Shown in pieces: positions 1 through 8,984 of a stretch of DNA of 64,000 bases. The notes under the pieces were generated by a model. That model saw only the letters and a list, made by a program, of their open reading frames with translations, had not been told where the DNA came from and searched no databases. Position numbers and translations under genes: made by a program. How positions within the stretch are numbered: the first letter of the stretch is position 1; each line of letters opens with the position of its first letter. The stretch is taken from contig NZ_QWLB01000010.1 of assembly GCF_003574355.1 (NCBI RefSeq), positions 1 to 64,000 of the forward strand, read 5' to 3'. Source of the stretch: Meiothermus granaticius NBRC 107808 (lineage in GTDB: Bacteria; Deinococcota; Deinococci; Deinococcales; Thermaceae).

Positions 1-750
1 TCCCCCATCCCCTCACAGAAGCCCTCGAGCCGCCCGGTACCGCCCAAAACCACCCCCGCTCCCCCGCCCAACCTCTCGGCTTTTGCCGGAACCGTGGTGC
101 GACAGGTGCGCCTTCCCGCAGGGGAAAAGCTGATCGCCTTGACCTTTGATGACGGCCCCTGGCCCGTCACCACCGAAGCGGTCCTGGACATTTTGAAGCG
201 CTATCAGGCCCGGGCCACCTTCTTCTGGGTCGGGAAGAACCTCGAGCGCTACCCCCAGATTGCCCGAAAGGTGGTGGAAGCCGGACATGCGGTCGGAGAC
301 CACACCTGGAGTCACCAGTACCACAAGGTGACCCCGCAGGCTGCGGCCAAAGAGATTGACTCCACCGCGGCCCTTATCGCTCGAGACACCGAGACCTCCA
401 CCCGCCTGTTCCGCCCCCCTGGGGGCAATCTCAAAAACGGGCTGGCCAAATACGCTCTCTCCAAGGGCTATACCGTGGTGATGTGGTCGGTTAGCAGCGC
501 AGACACCGACCCCAAAGCCCCCTGGACAGCCTTCGCCGACAATGTGCTGAGGGGAGCCCGGCCGGGGACCATCGTGCTCATGCACGACGGAGGTGGGGAT
601 CGCCGGCGTACCCTGGAGGCCCTACCGGTAATTCTGGAAGGCTTGCAGCAGCAAGGATACCGTTTCGTCAGCGTTCCCGAGCTATTGGCTCAGGCCCAAC
701 CCCAGGAGCTGGAGGCTTCAAGGGCCCGGCCCGCCCAAGCCCGGCCTTGA
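1..750 (+). CDS. polysaccharide deacetylase (NodB homology), 5' end outside window
   Basis: The frame is open from base 1 to the TGA at 748-750 (249 residues visible), so the start lies upstream; an internal GTG at 94 is not taken as the start. A Pro/Thr-rich linker comes first, then a NodB domain. All carbohydrate esterase 4 motifs are visible: TFDDGP (catalytic and metal Asp), HTWSH (two metal His), RPPGG, and LMHD near the end with the catalytic His. Family members remove N- or O-acetyl groups from chitin-like polymers or peptidoglycan outside the cell. The substrate cannot be read from sequence. The gene ends 26 bases before the convergent beta-CASP gene. Confidence 0.9.
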   Translation, partial: SPIPSQKPSSRPVPPKTTPAPPPNLSAFAGTVVRQVRLPAGEKLIALTFDDGPWPVTTEAVLDILKRYQARATFFWVGKNLERYPQIARKVVEAGHAVGDHTWSHQYHKVTPQAAAKEIDSTAALIARDTETSTRLFRPPGGNLKNGLAKYALSKGYTVVMWSVSSADTDPKAPWTAFADNVLRGARPGTIVLMHDGGGDRRRTLEALPVILEGLQQQGYRFVSVPELLAQAQPQELEASRARPAQARP

Positions 751-776
751 TCCCTGCTCCTTTCGGAGGGGCAGAC

Positions 777-2120
777 CTACACTTCGATGGCTTTCCCCCA
801 CTCGGCCAGCCAGGCCGTCTGACCCCGCTTAGAGAGCTCCTGCTGCAGGATTTGCAGCTTGTCCGGCTCGCCATGAACCAGGGCGATTCGCCGCTCCCCT
901 CCCAGCCAATCCAGCAGCTCGTCCTGCCCGGCATGTCCTGAGAAACCCCCCAGGGTATAGGTCTTGGCCCGCACCGGCACGGTTTCCCCAAAGATTCTCA
1001 GGCTCTCCGCCCCTTCGATCAAAAGCTGCCCCAGCCCGCCTCTCGGCTGGTATCCGGTAATGACCACGGCATTCTGGGCCCCAGGAAGTCCAAGGGCCAG
1101 GTGATGCAGGATGCGCCCCCCGCTGAGCATTCCACTTCCCGCAATGATAATAAGCGGCCCATTTAGCCGGTTGAGGGCCTTGGAGTCCTCCACGCTGCGG
1201 GTGTGGGAGTACTGGCCCGGCCTGAAGGGGTCGAGGCCCTGATTAAAAAGCGCCTGGACCTCAGTGCTGAAGTAGCTTTTTACGCCGGGGTAGATCTCGG
1301 AAATCTGCTCCGCCATGGGGGAGTCCACATAAACGGGCACGCTGGGAATGGCCTTTTGGCTTTCCAGTTCGCGCAGGTAAAACAGGACTTCCTGGGTGCG
1401 CTCGAGGGCAAAGCTGGGGATGAACACCTTTCCGCCTTGGCCCAGATGGGTGTTCAGGATCTCGCTGAACTCGCGAATGGTGTCCGCAAAAGGTCGGTGG
1501 GGACGGTCCCCATAGGTCCCCTCGCACAAAACCAGGTCGGCCGCGGTAGGGTAGTCGGGGTCGGGCAGCACCTCCTTGCGGCGATGCCCCAGGTCGCCGG
1601 AGAAAATAAAATGCTTGCCCTGAGCCCGCACATCAATGAAGGCGCTGCCGGGCAGATGTCCAGCCCCCCGCAAGCGCACCGTGAGCGGCCCAAAAGCCAG
1701 ATCTTGGTAGAGCGGTACCGGCTCGAGACGGCGGTACAGCTCGCTCAGGTCCTGCTCGTCCCACAACACCGGTGGGGTTGGCTTGCCCTTGCGCTCTAGG
1801 CGCTCGAGCTCTTCCCGCATCAGCCGAAGGGAATCTTCCAAAATCACCGGTAAGAACTTGGCGGTGGGCTCGCTCAGATACACCCGCCCCCGGTAGCCCC
1901 GTCGCAGCAAAAGCGGCAGCCGCCCGATGTGGTCGTTATGGGCGTGAGAGATCACCACCGCGTCTATTGCCCCCGGCTCAAAACCGAAGGGCTCGGCATT
2001 TCGATCATCCTCCGCACCCTGATAGGCCCCGCAGTCCAGCAACAGCTTGTACTCGCCCTCCTCGAGGAGGTGGCAGCTTCCGGTGACCGTTTGCGCAGCG
2101 CCGTAGGGGGTAACTCGCAT
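777..2120 (-). CDS. beta-CASP metallo-beta-lactamase ribonuclease (TTHA0252-like)
   Basis: 447 residues. The metallo-beta-lactamase motif HAHNDH is at about residues 59-64, a beta-CASP insert follows, and a C-terminal RMMBL-type segment carries GFSGHAGQ and LVHGEP. This is the family of Thermus TTHA0252, a Zn-dependent RNase acting on single-stranded RNA, which is related to CPSF-73. The frame stays open through the divergent tRNA-Thr, but the ATG at 2120 begins the conserved domain (MRVTPYG). It has a TACAGT -10 box (2127-2132, minus strand) ending 6 bases before it, so a leaderless start is likely. Role in RNA decay is inferred from family. Confidence 0.9.
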   Translation of the reverse strand: MRVTPYGAAQTVTGSCHLLEEGEYKLLLDCGAYQGAEDDRNAEPFGFEPGAIDAVVISHAHNDHIGRLPLLLRRGYRGRVYLSEPTAKFLPVILEDSLRLMREELERLERKGKPTPPVLWDEQDLSELYRRLEPVPLYQDLAFGPLTVRLRGAGHLPGSAFIDVRAQGKHFIFSGDLGHRRKEVLPDPDYPTAADLVLCEGTYGDRPHRPFADTIREFSEILNTHLGQGGKVFIPSFALERTQEVLFYLRELESQKAIPSVPVYVDSPMAEQISEIYPGVKSYFSTEVQALFNQGLDPFRPGQYSHTRSVEDSKALNRLNGPLIIIAGSGMLSGGRILHHLALGLPGAQNAVVITGYQPRGGLGQLLIEGAESLRIFGETVPVRAKTYTLGGFSGHAGQDELLDWLGGERRIALVHGEPDKLQILQQELSKRGQTAWLAEWGKAIEV

Positions 2121-2172
2121 ATCCCAACTGTACCAGACCGAGCATTTATGCGCTTCCAAGGGCATTATTGGC

Positions 2173-2202
2173 TTGACATCCCCGGGCTTGGTGATGTAGG
2201 CT
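2173..2202 (+). promoter_or_regulatory. sigma-A type promoter of the tRNA-Thr/tRNA-Tyr unit
   Basis: TTGACA at 2173-2178 and TAGGCT at 2197-2202 are separated by 18 bases. This predicts transcription starting near 2209, about 75 bases before tRNA-Thr. A nested hairpin (2209-2238) sits at the predicted 5' end of the precursor. Confidence 0.7.
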
Positions 2203-2284
2203 GACACCCCGGACTGGGGTTCAACCCCCGCGGTCCGGCCGCTAAGGGGTTCTGCCGATCCAAAGCGAGCAGAGCGCACCAACT

Positions 2285-2360
<76 letters not shown>

Positions 2361-2375
2361 AGGCTTTACACCCGT

Positions 2376-2461
<86 letters not shown>

Positions 2462-2467
2462 CAATCT

Positions 2468-2498
2468 CCCTCGAGCGGCGCTCGAGGGGTTCTTTTTA
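2468..2498 (+). terminator. intrinsic terminator of the tRNA unit
   Basis: Perfect 9-bp stem CCCTCGAGC / GCTCGAGGG (2468-2476 with 2480-2488), three-base loop, then a T-rich tail. It lies just past tRNA-Tyr. Confidence 0.85.
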
Positions 2499-2511
2499 GC
2501 AGGGCAGCCCT

Positions 2512-3291
2512 TCAGCCGCGGTTTCGCCAAAACAACACCCCTAAAACCAAGACCAGGATCGTAGCCCCCACCATCAAGGTGGAGAGGGCATGAATCTCCG
2601 GGCTTACCCCCAGCTTAACCGCGGAGTAGATATACAGGGGCAGGGTGGTAGAACCTGAGCCTGAGGTAAAAAAGGTCACCACAAAATCGTCGAGCGAGAG
2701 GCTAAAGGCCAGCAGGGCCCCAGAAACCACCCCAGGGGAAATCAGGGGGAGGGTCACCTCCCGAAAGGTACGCCAGTTATTGGCTCCCAAATCCAGGGCG
2801 GCTTCCTCCAGAGCGGGGTCTAACAGCATTAATCGGGCCCGCACCACCAGGGTGACATAGGCAATCTGGAAGCTGATATGCCCCAGAATGATGGTGAGCA
2901 GCGAGAGCCGGGGCCAACCGATAAGGCTGCGCACCTCGGCAAAGAGCAGCAGGAGCGAGATCCCCATCACGATATCGGGAACCACCACCGTGGTGTAGAG
3001 CAAGTAGCGCAGTCCGTTCTGCAAACGGAAGCGATACCGGACCAATCCCACCGCCAAAAGGGTTCCAATGATGGTGGACACGGTGGTGGAGACCGTGGCG
3101 ACCACCAGGGTATTCCCCAGATACTCCAGCACCCGCTCGTTGGCAAAGAGGCGGGAATACCACTCGAGGGTGAAGCCGGTCCAGCTGACCCCGTAGCGGC
3201 TCTTGTTGAAGGAAAGGGCCACGATCACCACGATCGGCAGGTACAAAAAGGCAAAGACCAGCCAGGCATATACCGAGAGAAGGCGCTTCAT
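2512..3291 (-). CDS. potC: polyamine-type ABC transporter permease
   Basis: 259 residues with about six hydrophobic segments and the inner-membrane permease loop containing the EAA pattern (EEAALDLGANNWRTF). It resembles PotC/PotI of spermidine/putrescine importers. The ATG at 3291 (MKRLLSVYAW) is chosen because it begins the first membrane segment; the frame is open further upstream. It follows potB by 52 bases in the order potA-potB-potC. Polyamine specificity is a family inference; Thermales make unusual long polyamines. Confidence 0.85.
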   Translation of the reverse strand: MKRLLSVYAWLVFAFLYLPIVVIVALSFNKSRYGVSWTGFTLEWYSRLFANERVLEYLGNTLVVATVSTTVSTIIGTLLAVGLVRYRFRLQNGLRYLLYTTVVVPDIVMGISLLLLFAEVRSLIGWPRLSLLTIILGHISFQIAYVTLVVRARLMLLDPALEEAALDLGANNWRTFREVTLPLISPGVVSGALLAFSLSLDDFVVTFFTSGSGSTTLPLYIYSAVKLGVSPEIHALSTLMVGATILVLVLGVLFWRNRG

Positions 3292-3343
3292 AATCCGCTC
3301 GAGGTAGGCATAGGATGGGGTGCTGTTGCGGTTTCCCCCCGGC

Positions 3344-4207
3344 TCAGACCAGTTGGTCCATGCCCCTCTCGCCTTGGGTGCGGGCATACAGCCACAAACC
3401 CAAGAGCACCAGGGCCATCAAGATCATGCTGACCGCGCTGCCAAATGCCCAGTTCTGGGCGCTGGTGAACTGCTGTTGGATGAGGTTGCCGATCAGGACG
3501 ACCTTGCCCCCACCCAACAGATCCGAGATCACAAAGGTGCCCACCGCCGGGATAAAGGTGAGCAGAAAACCGGCGAAGAGCCCCGGCACCGTCTGCGGGA
3601 AGATGGCCTCCCAAAAAGCCCGTACCGGAGGGGCCCCCAGGTCATAGGCGGCCTCGAGCAGGCTCCAGTCAATCCGCTCTACCGCCGCGTACAGCGGCAG
3701 CACAAAGAAGGGCAGATAGGTATATACGCTGGCCAGGTACACCGCAAACGTAGACGGGAACAGATCCGCTGGGGGTAGACCAAACGCGGTAATGAAGGCG
3801 TTAACCAGCCCCTCCTTTTGCAGGATCACGATCCAAGCGTACACACGGATCAGAAAATTGGTGAAAAAGGGGATGATCACCATCAGGAGCAGAACCTGCT
3901 TGCGCTTGCTCCCGGCGATATAAAAGGCCAAAGGGTAGCCCAACACAATGGTCAACAGGGTGCTCCAAAACCCAATCCACACGCTCAGGCCAATGATCTC
4001 CAGGTACACCGGATCGGAGAAAAAGCGAAGGTAATTCCGCAGCCCTAAAGGGAGCGAGAGCGTGCCGAAATCTCCCCGGCTGAGCAGCGAAGCCACAAAC
4101 ATCAGTAGGGTTGGGATCAACACGAACAGCAGCAGCCAGAAGGCCCCCGGTCCTACGGTGATCCAGGCCAGCCGCAGCCGCTCCGAACCGCCCCTGGATT
4201 CACGCAT
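3344..4207 (-). CDS. potB: polyamine-type ABC transporter permease
   Basis: 287 residues with six predicted membrane spans and an EAA loop (LLEAAYDLGAPPVRAFW), as in PotB/PotH. The ATG at 4207 overlaps the end of potA by 8 bases (shared ATGCGTGA), so the two are translationally coupled. It forms the heterodimeric channel with PotC. No solute-binding protein gene (potD) is beside it. Confidence 0.88.
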   Translation of the reverse strand: MRESRGGSERLRLAWITVGPGAFWLLLFVLIPTLLMFVASLLSRGDFGTLSLPLGLRNYLRFFSDPVYLEIIGLSVWIGFWSTLLTIVLGYPLAFYIAGSKRKQVLLLMVIIPFFTNFLIRVYAWIVILQKEGLVNAFITAFGLPPADLFPSTFAVYLASVYTYLPFFVLPLYAAVERIDWSLLEAAYDLGAPPVRAFWEAIFPQTVPGLFAGFLLTFIPAVGTFVISDLLGGGKVVLIGNLIQQQFTSAQNWAFGSAVSMILMALVLLGLWLYARTQGERGMDQLV

Positions 4208-5333
4208 TCTTGGCCTCCGAATTCTCGATCACTACCAGCTTCTCTGGAGGCAAAACCACCCAAACCTCCTCGTCGTACGCGAACTCCTCATGTCCAGGTT
4301 CTTGAATATCCTGGTTGAGGGTATCGCACATCAAACAGGTATCGCCCGCCAGCAAGCGGTACTGGTTTTCCGAGCCGGTGTAGATGATGTCGTCCACTTT
4401 AGCCCGGAAGGCGTTGGGTAGGTTGGGGCGGTCACGGAACAGCCGAATTTTCTCCGGTCGGATCGAAAGCAGTACCTTCTGGCCCAGCGTCAGGGCGTCT
4501 TCTTCGTCCAGCACAAACTCTCCCAACGAGGTGTGAACCCGGCGGGGCTCGGTGGCGGTAGCGGGGATCAGGTTGGAATCCCCAATAAAGCGGGCTACAA
4601 AGGGGGTTCGAGGCCACTCATACACCTCCTCCGTGGCCCCGATTTGCTCGACCTGGCCCCGATTCATCACCGCGATGCGATCGGACATCACCAGGGCCTC
4701 TTCCTGATCATGAGTGACAAAGATAAAGGTGATCCCCAAGCGTTCCTGCAGGTTCATCAGCTCCACCCGCAGCTCCTGGCGCAGCTTGAGGTCGAGGGCC
4801 GAGAGGGGCTCGTCCAGCAACAACACCTCGGGTTCATTGACCAGGGCCCGGGCCAGGGCCACCCGCTGCCGCTGCCCCCCCGAGAGCTGGTCGGTGCGTC
4901 GGTTTTCATATCCCGGCAGGTTGATGAGCTCGAGCGCCCAGGCAATCCGCTGTTCGATCTCCGGTTTCGGCATCCGCTTCATCCGCAGCCCAAAGGCAAT
5001 GTTGCCGGCCACGGTCATATGCGGGAACAGGGCATAGTTTTGAAACACCGTGTTGACCGGACGGCGGTAGGGAGGAACCCCCACCATATCCTTCCCCCCA
5101 ATCAAAATGCGTCCAGAGTCGGGTTCCTCAAAACCCGCAATCATGCGCAGCAGGGTGGTCTTGCCACACCCCGAAGGCCCCAAGAGGCTGAAGAACTCGC
5201 CGTCGCGGATCTCCAGGCTTACCCCAGCCACGGCGGTGGCCTCACCAAAGCGCTTGGTCAGGCCCTCGAGCCGCACCGCAACGTTCTCACCCAACCTGCG
5301 CTCGCGGCGCCCACGGAAAAGGGTCCCCTCCAC
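4200..5333 (-). CDS. potA: polyamine-type ABC transporter ATP-binding protein
   Basis: 377 residues. Walker A GPSGCGKT at about 52-59, signature LSGGQ at 150-154, Walker B LLLDEP at 171-176 and the switch His in FVTHD are all visible. A C-terminal TOBE-like regulatory domain follows (about 290-370), as in PotA. The frame opens with GTG at 5333. A later start is possible because the first 15 residues are not conserved-looking. First gene of potABC; it energises uptake at the inner face of the membrane. Confidence 0.9.
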   Translation of the reverse strand: MEGTLFRGRRERRLGENVAVRLEGLTKRFGEATAVAGVSLEIRDGEFFSLLGPSGCGKTTLLRMIAGFEEPDSGRILIGGKDMVGVPPYRRPVNTVFQNYALFPHMTVAGNIAFGLRMKRMPKPEIEQRIAWALELINLPGYENRRTDQLSGGQRQRVALARALVNEPEVLLLDEPLSALDLKLRQELRVELMNLQERLGITFIFVTHDQEEALVMSDRIAVMNRGQVEQIGATEEVYEWPRTPFVARFIGDSNLIPATATEPRRVHTSLGEFVLDEEDALTLGQKVLLSIRPEKIRLFRDRPNLPNAFRAKVDDIIYTGSENQYRLLAGDTCLMCDTLNQDIQEPGHEEFAYDEEVWVVLPPEKLVVIENSEAKNA

Positions 5334-5399
5334 AGGCCTGAGTCTAAAGCCCCCGCTCTTGTAGAAACAACCCGCCCCTTGAACCCTGCTCTTAGGGCG

Positions 5400-6569
5400 C
5401 TATTCAATCACCTCCAGTTGGCGCTGAATGGCGGTGGTGATCTCGACTTCCTTGGGGTGGGTGTACACGTTGATCTCGCTCCTCACCCCGAACTGGGGAA
5501 AGTACACCCCCGGTTCGATGGTGAAGCCCAGCCCCGGCAGTACCAAGCGCTCATCCCAGGTCTCGAAGGCATCGAAGTGGGCGGCCTCCCCGTGGATGGC
5601 CTGGATGCCCAGGCTATGCCCGGTGCGGTGCTTGAGATGGGCCTCGAAGCCCGCGTCGATGAGCACCTGGCGCACCGCCTGATCCACCTCATACCCCCGC
5701 ACCGGCCGCTGGGGGTATCGGTCCCTCAGCAAGGCCATCCCAGCATCCCGCGCCGCAATCACCGCGTGATATGCCCGCAGAAACGCCTCTCCGGGGGATC
5801 CATAAAAAGCCATCCAGGTGATGTCGGCAAAAGGGTGATCCCCCGGCACCTTGCACCACAGGTCCATCAGGATGGCGTCACCGGGCTCGAGGGTCTTGGA
5901 GCGGGTGGCCGAGGGAGCGTAGTGGGGGTCTCCCGCACCCGGCCCGAACCCTACGATGGGCGGGTGGTCAGGGTCCAGGCCCTGCGCCTCAATAAACTGG
6001 CTCATGTACTGCTGCAACTGATACTCGGTGAGCGGCTTTTGGCGGGCCACATGCTCACGAATGTAGTCCAGGGCTGCATCCTTGGTTGCGGTTAGGGCCT
6101 GAGCGGCCCGCCGATGCTGGGCCAGTTGCTCGGGAGTCCAGGTTAAGAGCAACTGCAACACATCCCCTGAACTCACCACCTCCACCCCCAAAGAACGCAC
6201 CATCTCCAGGGTTCCCCCATCCACCTTGGATACGTAGGGAATGTTATTTTGCGGAGAGTACTCCATCGCAATGGTTTTAGCCCCCCCCAGCAGGGTTCGC
6301 AGCGAGGTGACCAGGCTCTCGCGGCTGTTGTATTTGGCCACCGCATAGCCCCTCTTGGGAAAGCTACCAAACTCGATGTCATGCACCAGCACCTGGAGCT
6401 CCCCCTTCGCAGGGATCCAGATAAACCAGCGCCGCGTCAATAGGCCCTCCCCATGGTCGAGGATGCGGGAGACAAAGGGGTTGGTGCCCCGAAAGTCGTA
6501 GACCAGCCAGCCGTCTATCCCCCGCTCTTGCAAGAACCGTTGCACTTGGGAGAGTTTCTCTTGGGTCAT
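5400..6569 (-). CDS. M24 family metallopeptidase (Xaa-Pro aminopeptidase-like)
   Basis: 389 residues. An N-terminal creatinase-like domain (about 1-150) precedes a pita-bread catalytic domain. All five metal ligands are visible: Asp236 (MDLW), Asp249 (ADITW), His318 (RTGHSLG), Glu352 (IEPGVY) and Glu365 (RSEIN). The family cleaves X-Pro bonds or dipeptides with two Mn/Co ions, in the cytosol. The start at 6569 has a GGAG ribosome site at proper spacing. It lies 66 bases upstream of potA on the same strand and may share its transcript. The substrate is not certain. Confidence 0.9.
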   Translation of the reverse strand: MTQEKLSQVQRFLQERGIDGWLVYDFRGTNPFVSRILDHGEGLLTRRWFIWIPAKGELQVLVHDIEFGSFPKRGYAVAKYNSRESLVTSLRTLLGGAKTIAMEYSPQNNIPYVSKVDGGTLEMVRSLGVEVVSSGDVLQLLLTWTPEQLAQHRRAAQALTATKDAALDYIREHVARQKPLTEYQLQQYMSQFIEAQGLDPDHPPIVGFGPGAGDPHYAPSATRSKTLEPGDAILMDLWCKVPGDHPFADITWMAFYGSPGEAFLRAYHAVIAARDAGMALLRDRYPQRPVRGYEVDQAVRQVLIDAGFEAHLKHRTGHSLGIQAIHGEAAHFDAFETWDERLVLPGLGFTIEPGVYFPQFGVRSEINVYTHPKEVEITTAIQRQLEVIE

Positions 6570-6638
6570 AGGGCTCCTCGAGGCACAAAGATCTTGGCCA
6601 TATCCGGCAAAGGTATACTAACGTGCTTTGCTGGATTT

Positions 6639-6821
6639 ATGGCGATCAAGGCTTCACTCAAAAGCAAAACTGCCCTCCCATACCCTCGCAGCAGGGTACT
6701 GAAGGAGTACAAATTCAAAGACCCTGCCATGAAAGCATGGGTTGCAAAGCTCCTTGACTCCTTTACCGACCAAGAAGCCGAGGCTTTGGCTAAGGGGACC
6801 CGCCGAAAATCATCCCGATGA
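6639..6821 (+). CDS. small basic hypothetical protein (60 residues)
   Basis: An open frame from ATG 6639 encodes a Lys/Arg-rich 60-residue protein with an amphipathic middle (KAWVAKLLDSFTDQEAEALA). I do not recognise a family. A possible -10 (TATACT, 6614-6619) lies upstream, but I see no good -35 or ribosome site. It sits between the M24 gene (divergent) and tRNA-Arg. It could be a genuine small gene or chance; there is no overlap with another gene. Confidence 0.4.
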   Translation: MAIKASLKSKTALPYPRSRVLKEYKFKDPAMKAWVAKLLDSFTDQEAEALAKGTRRKSSR

Positions 6822-6838
6822 GCAAATATGTTTGGGAC

Positions 6839-6916
6839 TGGTGCGCCCGGCAGGACTCGAACCTGCGACCTAAGGTTTAGGAAACCTTCGCTCTATCCAA
6901 ACTGAGCTACGAGCGC
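6839..6916 (-). tRNA. tRNA-Arg (anticodon CCT)
   Basis: Reading the minus strand, acceptor GCGCTCG pairs with CGGGCGC. The D arm is TAGCTCAG...GAGC, and the anticodon stem AAGGT/ACCTT encloses loop TTCCTAA with anticodon CCT (6879-6881). The T arm GCAGGTTCGAGTCCTGC is present. CCA is encoded (6839-6841). A TAAAAT -10-like box lies at 6943-6948 on the minus strand. Confidence 0.96.
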
Positions 6917-6976
6917 CCGGGCGTGGATCAACCCCAGCGATGATTTTAGCATGCCCTACCCCTTAGACTGCAGTAC

Positions 6977-7558
6977 GTGGAGTTCAGCGGTGCGGTGTTG
7001 GCCGGCGGGCAGTCGCGGCGCTTCGGGCAGGACAAGGCGCTATATCCCTATCGGGGTAAGCCCTTGTTGGCCTGGGTGCTCGAGGGCTTGGCCGAAGCCT
7101 CAGAGCGCTTCGTGGTGGCCAATCGCCCTTACCCGATTGACGCTCTGGTGTACCCCGACCTCTGGCCCGGCGGTGGGACCATGAGCGGGCTCCATACCGC
7201 TTTGGCCCAGGCCCGCCATCCATGGGTGGCTGTAGCGGCCTGTGATCAGCCTTTTCTGAGCAGGGCGTACTGGCGATACCTGCGGGAACACATTCAACCG
7301 GGGTGCCTGGTGGTGATGGCTGAGTCAAAGGCAGGTCCTGAGCCCCTAGGGGCCCTATACCATAAGAGCCTCGAGCCCCTCGTGCTGGAGAGGTTACAAG
7401 GCGCTCATCTAAAGATACAGGACCTGCTCGAGACCCTTCCCAGCGTACGACTGCCCGTAGCAGAACTCACGCCGCGGTTTGGGGAACACCTCTTGGCCAA
7501 CCTCAATACCCTCTCCGAGCTCGAGGCCCTCGAGTCCGGGCTTGACCCGCTGGGGTAG
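6977..7558 (+). CDS. mobA: molybdenum cofactor guanylyltransferase
   Basis: 193 residues. The nucleotide-binding signature LAGGQSRRFGQDKA lies at about residues 8-21, and a D-containing loop (AACDQPF) near 95 binds Mg-GTP. MobA transfers GMP from GTP to molybdopterin. GTG at 6977 is preceded by a TAGACT -10 box (6964-6969) with a 7-base gap, which supports a leaderless GTG start. No other molybdopterin genes are adjacent. It ends 3 bases before the convergent PRC-barrel gene. Confidence 0.88.
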   Translation: MEFSGAVLAGGQSRRFGQDKALYPYRGKPLLAWVLEGLAEASERFVVANRPYPIDALVYPDLWPGGGTMSGLHTALAQARHPWVAVAACDQPFLSRAYWRYLREHIQPGCLVVMAESKAGPEPLGALYHKSLEPLVLERLQGAHLKIQDLLETLPSVRLPVAELTPRFGEHLLANLNTLSELEALESGLDPLG

Positions 7559-7561
7559 GCA

Positions 7562-8032
7562 TCAGTCCCCCCGGCTCTGGTCGTACTCCGGATCCACCTT
7601 GGCCCCACTGCGGCGCGTGGTGTATTCCGGGTACACATAACCTGTACTCCAAGGACCCGGAAAGCCGTAGTACTCGTAAACCGTGCTGAAGTAATCCTCG
7701 CCCTTCTCTACCATATCGGGCTGGTAGGGTGGGCTGCCGCCAACCTGTTCCTGGGTCTGGTTGATGTGCACCTCGCGATGCTCGTAGTCCACGCCTTCGA
7801 TGGCCTCCACCGGGATCAGGCTATGCTCGCGCCCAATCCCCAAAAATCCACCGTGCCCCACCTGGAGAAAGCGCACTTTATGGGCATCGGTGTCTACCAG
7901 CAGTTGGTCTACCCTACCGATCTTCGCTCCGGAGCTGTCGCGCACCACGAAGTCCCGGATGTCCTCCTGGGGGTTCTCAAAGGTAAAGGCGGAGTCGTCT
8001 ACGCTTCGAAAGCTATGGGGTGGTGTGGCCAT
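7562..8032 (-). CDS. PRC-barrel domain protein
   Basis: 156 residues. The central part (about 25-95) matches a PRC-barrel: DFVVRDSSGAKIGRVDQLLVD, then LIPVEAIEGVD. The C-terminal tail is rich in Tyr, Gly and Pro. Such stand-alone barrels occur in stress-linked proteins of Deinococcus-Thermus; exact function unknown. The ribosome site GAGGAGGGA in front of ATG 8032 is strong. Confidence 0.8.
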   Translation of the reverse strand: MATPPHSFRSVDDSAFTFENPQEDIRDFVVRDSSGAKIGRVDQLLVDTDAHKVRFLQVGHGGFLGIGREHSLIPVEAIEGVDYEHREVHINQTQEQVGGSPPYQPDMVEKGEDYFSTVYEYYGFPGPWSTGYVYPEYTTRRSGAKVDPEYDQSRGD

Positions 8033-8158
8033 ATTCCCTCCTCTATCCAGCAGCAGCCTAGCCTATCTGGCTGTATTTCTTCTGAGTCCAGGCTTAATCA
8101 GCCACGCCTCAGCTATGGTTCAGTCTCCGGTCAGAGCACACCCATAGCCTAGGCCGTA

Positions 8159-8938
8159 ATGAGAAGCTTTGAGCCCTACCCCACGCTTTCCTCCATTCCA
8201 CCCCAAGCCCGGCTCAACGCCTACGAATGGCTGCTTCAGTCGGTGTCCCCCAAGCTGCGCGAGCGCTTATGCGCAGAAGGTCACAGCCACACCGTTGGGA
8301 TCGGTGAGGTGGTGAGCATCATGGGCGAGCCGTGCCTCGGGTATGTCGAGCGCGGTTGGCTTAAGCTGGTGCGCTTCACCGAGCTGGGCGATGAACAGCT
8401 CCTCTCGACCCGTCAGCAAGGGTCTTTCTTTGGCCTCGAGAACCTCTCTCCCACCCCCGTCCTCGCCCCCGAAGTGGTGGCGATTACCCCGGCTCAGGTG
8501 CGCATGTGGTCCTTTGAGCGGGTGCAGCAGATGGTGGCCGAAGATCTCGAGCTCACCCAAAGCATCCTGGGGCTGTTGGTAGACCAGATTGAGACCGAGA
8601 ACAACCTCCGCCTGCTGCATCAATCCACCAAGGTACCCACCCGCCTGGTTCGGATGCTCTACCTCTATGCCCGCGAAGAAGGCAAGCCCTCGGCTTCAGG
8701 AATCTTTTTGCGCATGCCCTTCACCCAGTATGACCTTGCCCTGATCCTCGGGGTGCGGCGGGAGACCATCAACGTTAGCCTGATGGAGCTCGAGGAAGCC
8801 GGATTAATCCGCCGCGCGGGGCGCGAGGTGTGGTTGGATGAACCCCGGGTGTTGGCCCATCTCCAACAAGAAGGCGCGGCCTATGGCCTGCCCGACGCTC
8901 AAGAGCCCACTGCCCGTTCCAATTTCCTCCTGTCCTGA
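8159..8938 (+). CDS. Crp/Fnr family transcription regulator
   Basis: 259 residues. A cyclic-nucleotide-binding-like beta-roll (about 40-140) is followed by a long dimer helix and a winged helix-turn-helix (TQYDLALILGVRRETINVSLMEL, about 190-212). The full set of cAMP-binding residues is not evident, so the ligand is uncertain. A TAGCCT box (8145-8150) ends 8 bases before ATG 8159. It lies upstream of, and in the same direction as, the Gfo/Idh gene, but with its own 66-base gap. Confidence 0.88.
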   Translation: MRSFEPYPTLSSIPPQARLNAYEWLLQSVSPKLRERLCAEGHSHTVGIGEVVSIMGEPCLGYVERGWLKLVRFTELGDEQLLSTRQQGSFFGLENLSPTPVLAPEVVAITPAQVRMWSFERVQQMVAEDLELTQSILGLLVDQIETENNLRLLHQSTKVPTRLVRMLYLYAREEGKPSASGIFLRMPFTQYDLALILGVRRETINVSLMELEEAGLIRRAGREVWLDEPRVLAHLQQEGAAYGLPDAQEPTARSNFLLS

Positions 8939-8984
8939 TCTTAAGTGGCCTTTGGCCTCGGGTTGGGGGTAGCAAAGGGAAGTT

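Noticed and set aside
2211-2245. GGGGTTCAACCCC element resembling a tRNA T arm, considered as a tRNA remnant
   Set aside because: No matching acceptor, D or anticodon arm lies around it. It is better explained as a stem-loop in the tRNA precursor leader.
4533-6095. 520-codon open frame on the plus strand across potA and the M24 gene
   Set aside because: It spans two real minus-strand genes and the gap between them, with no recognisable domain.
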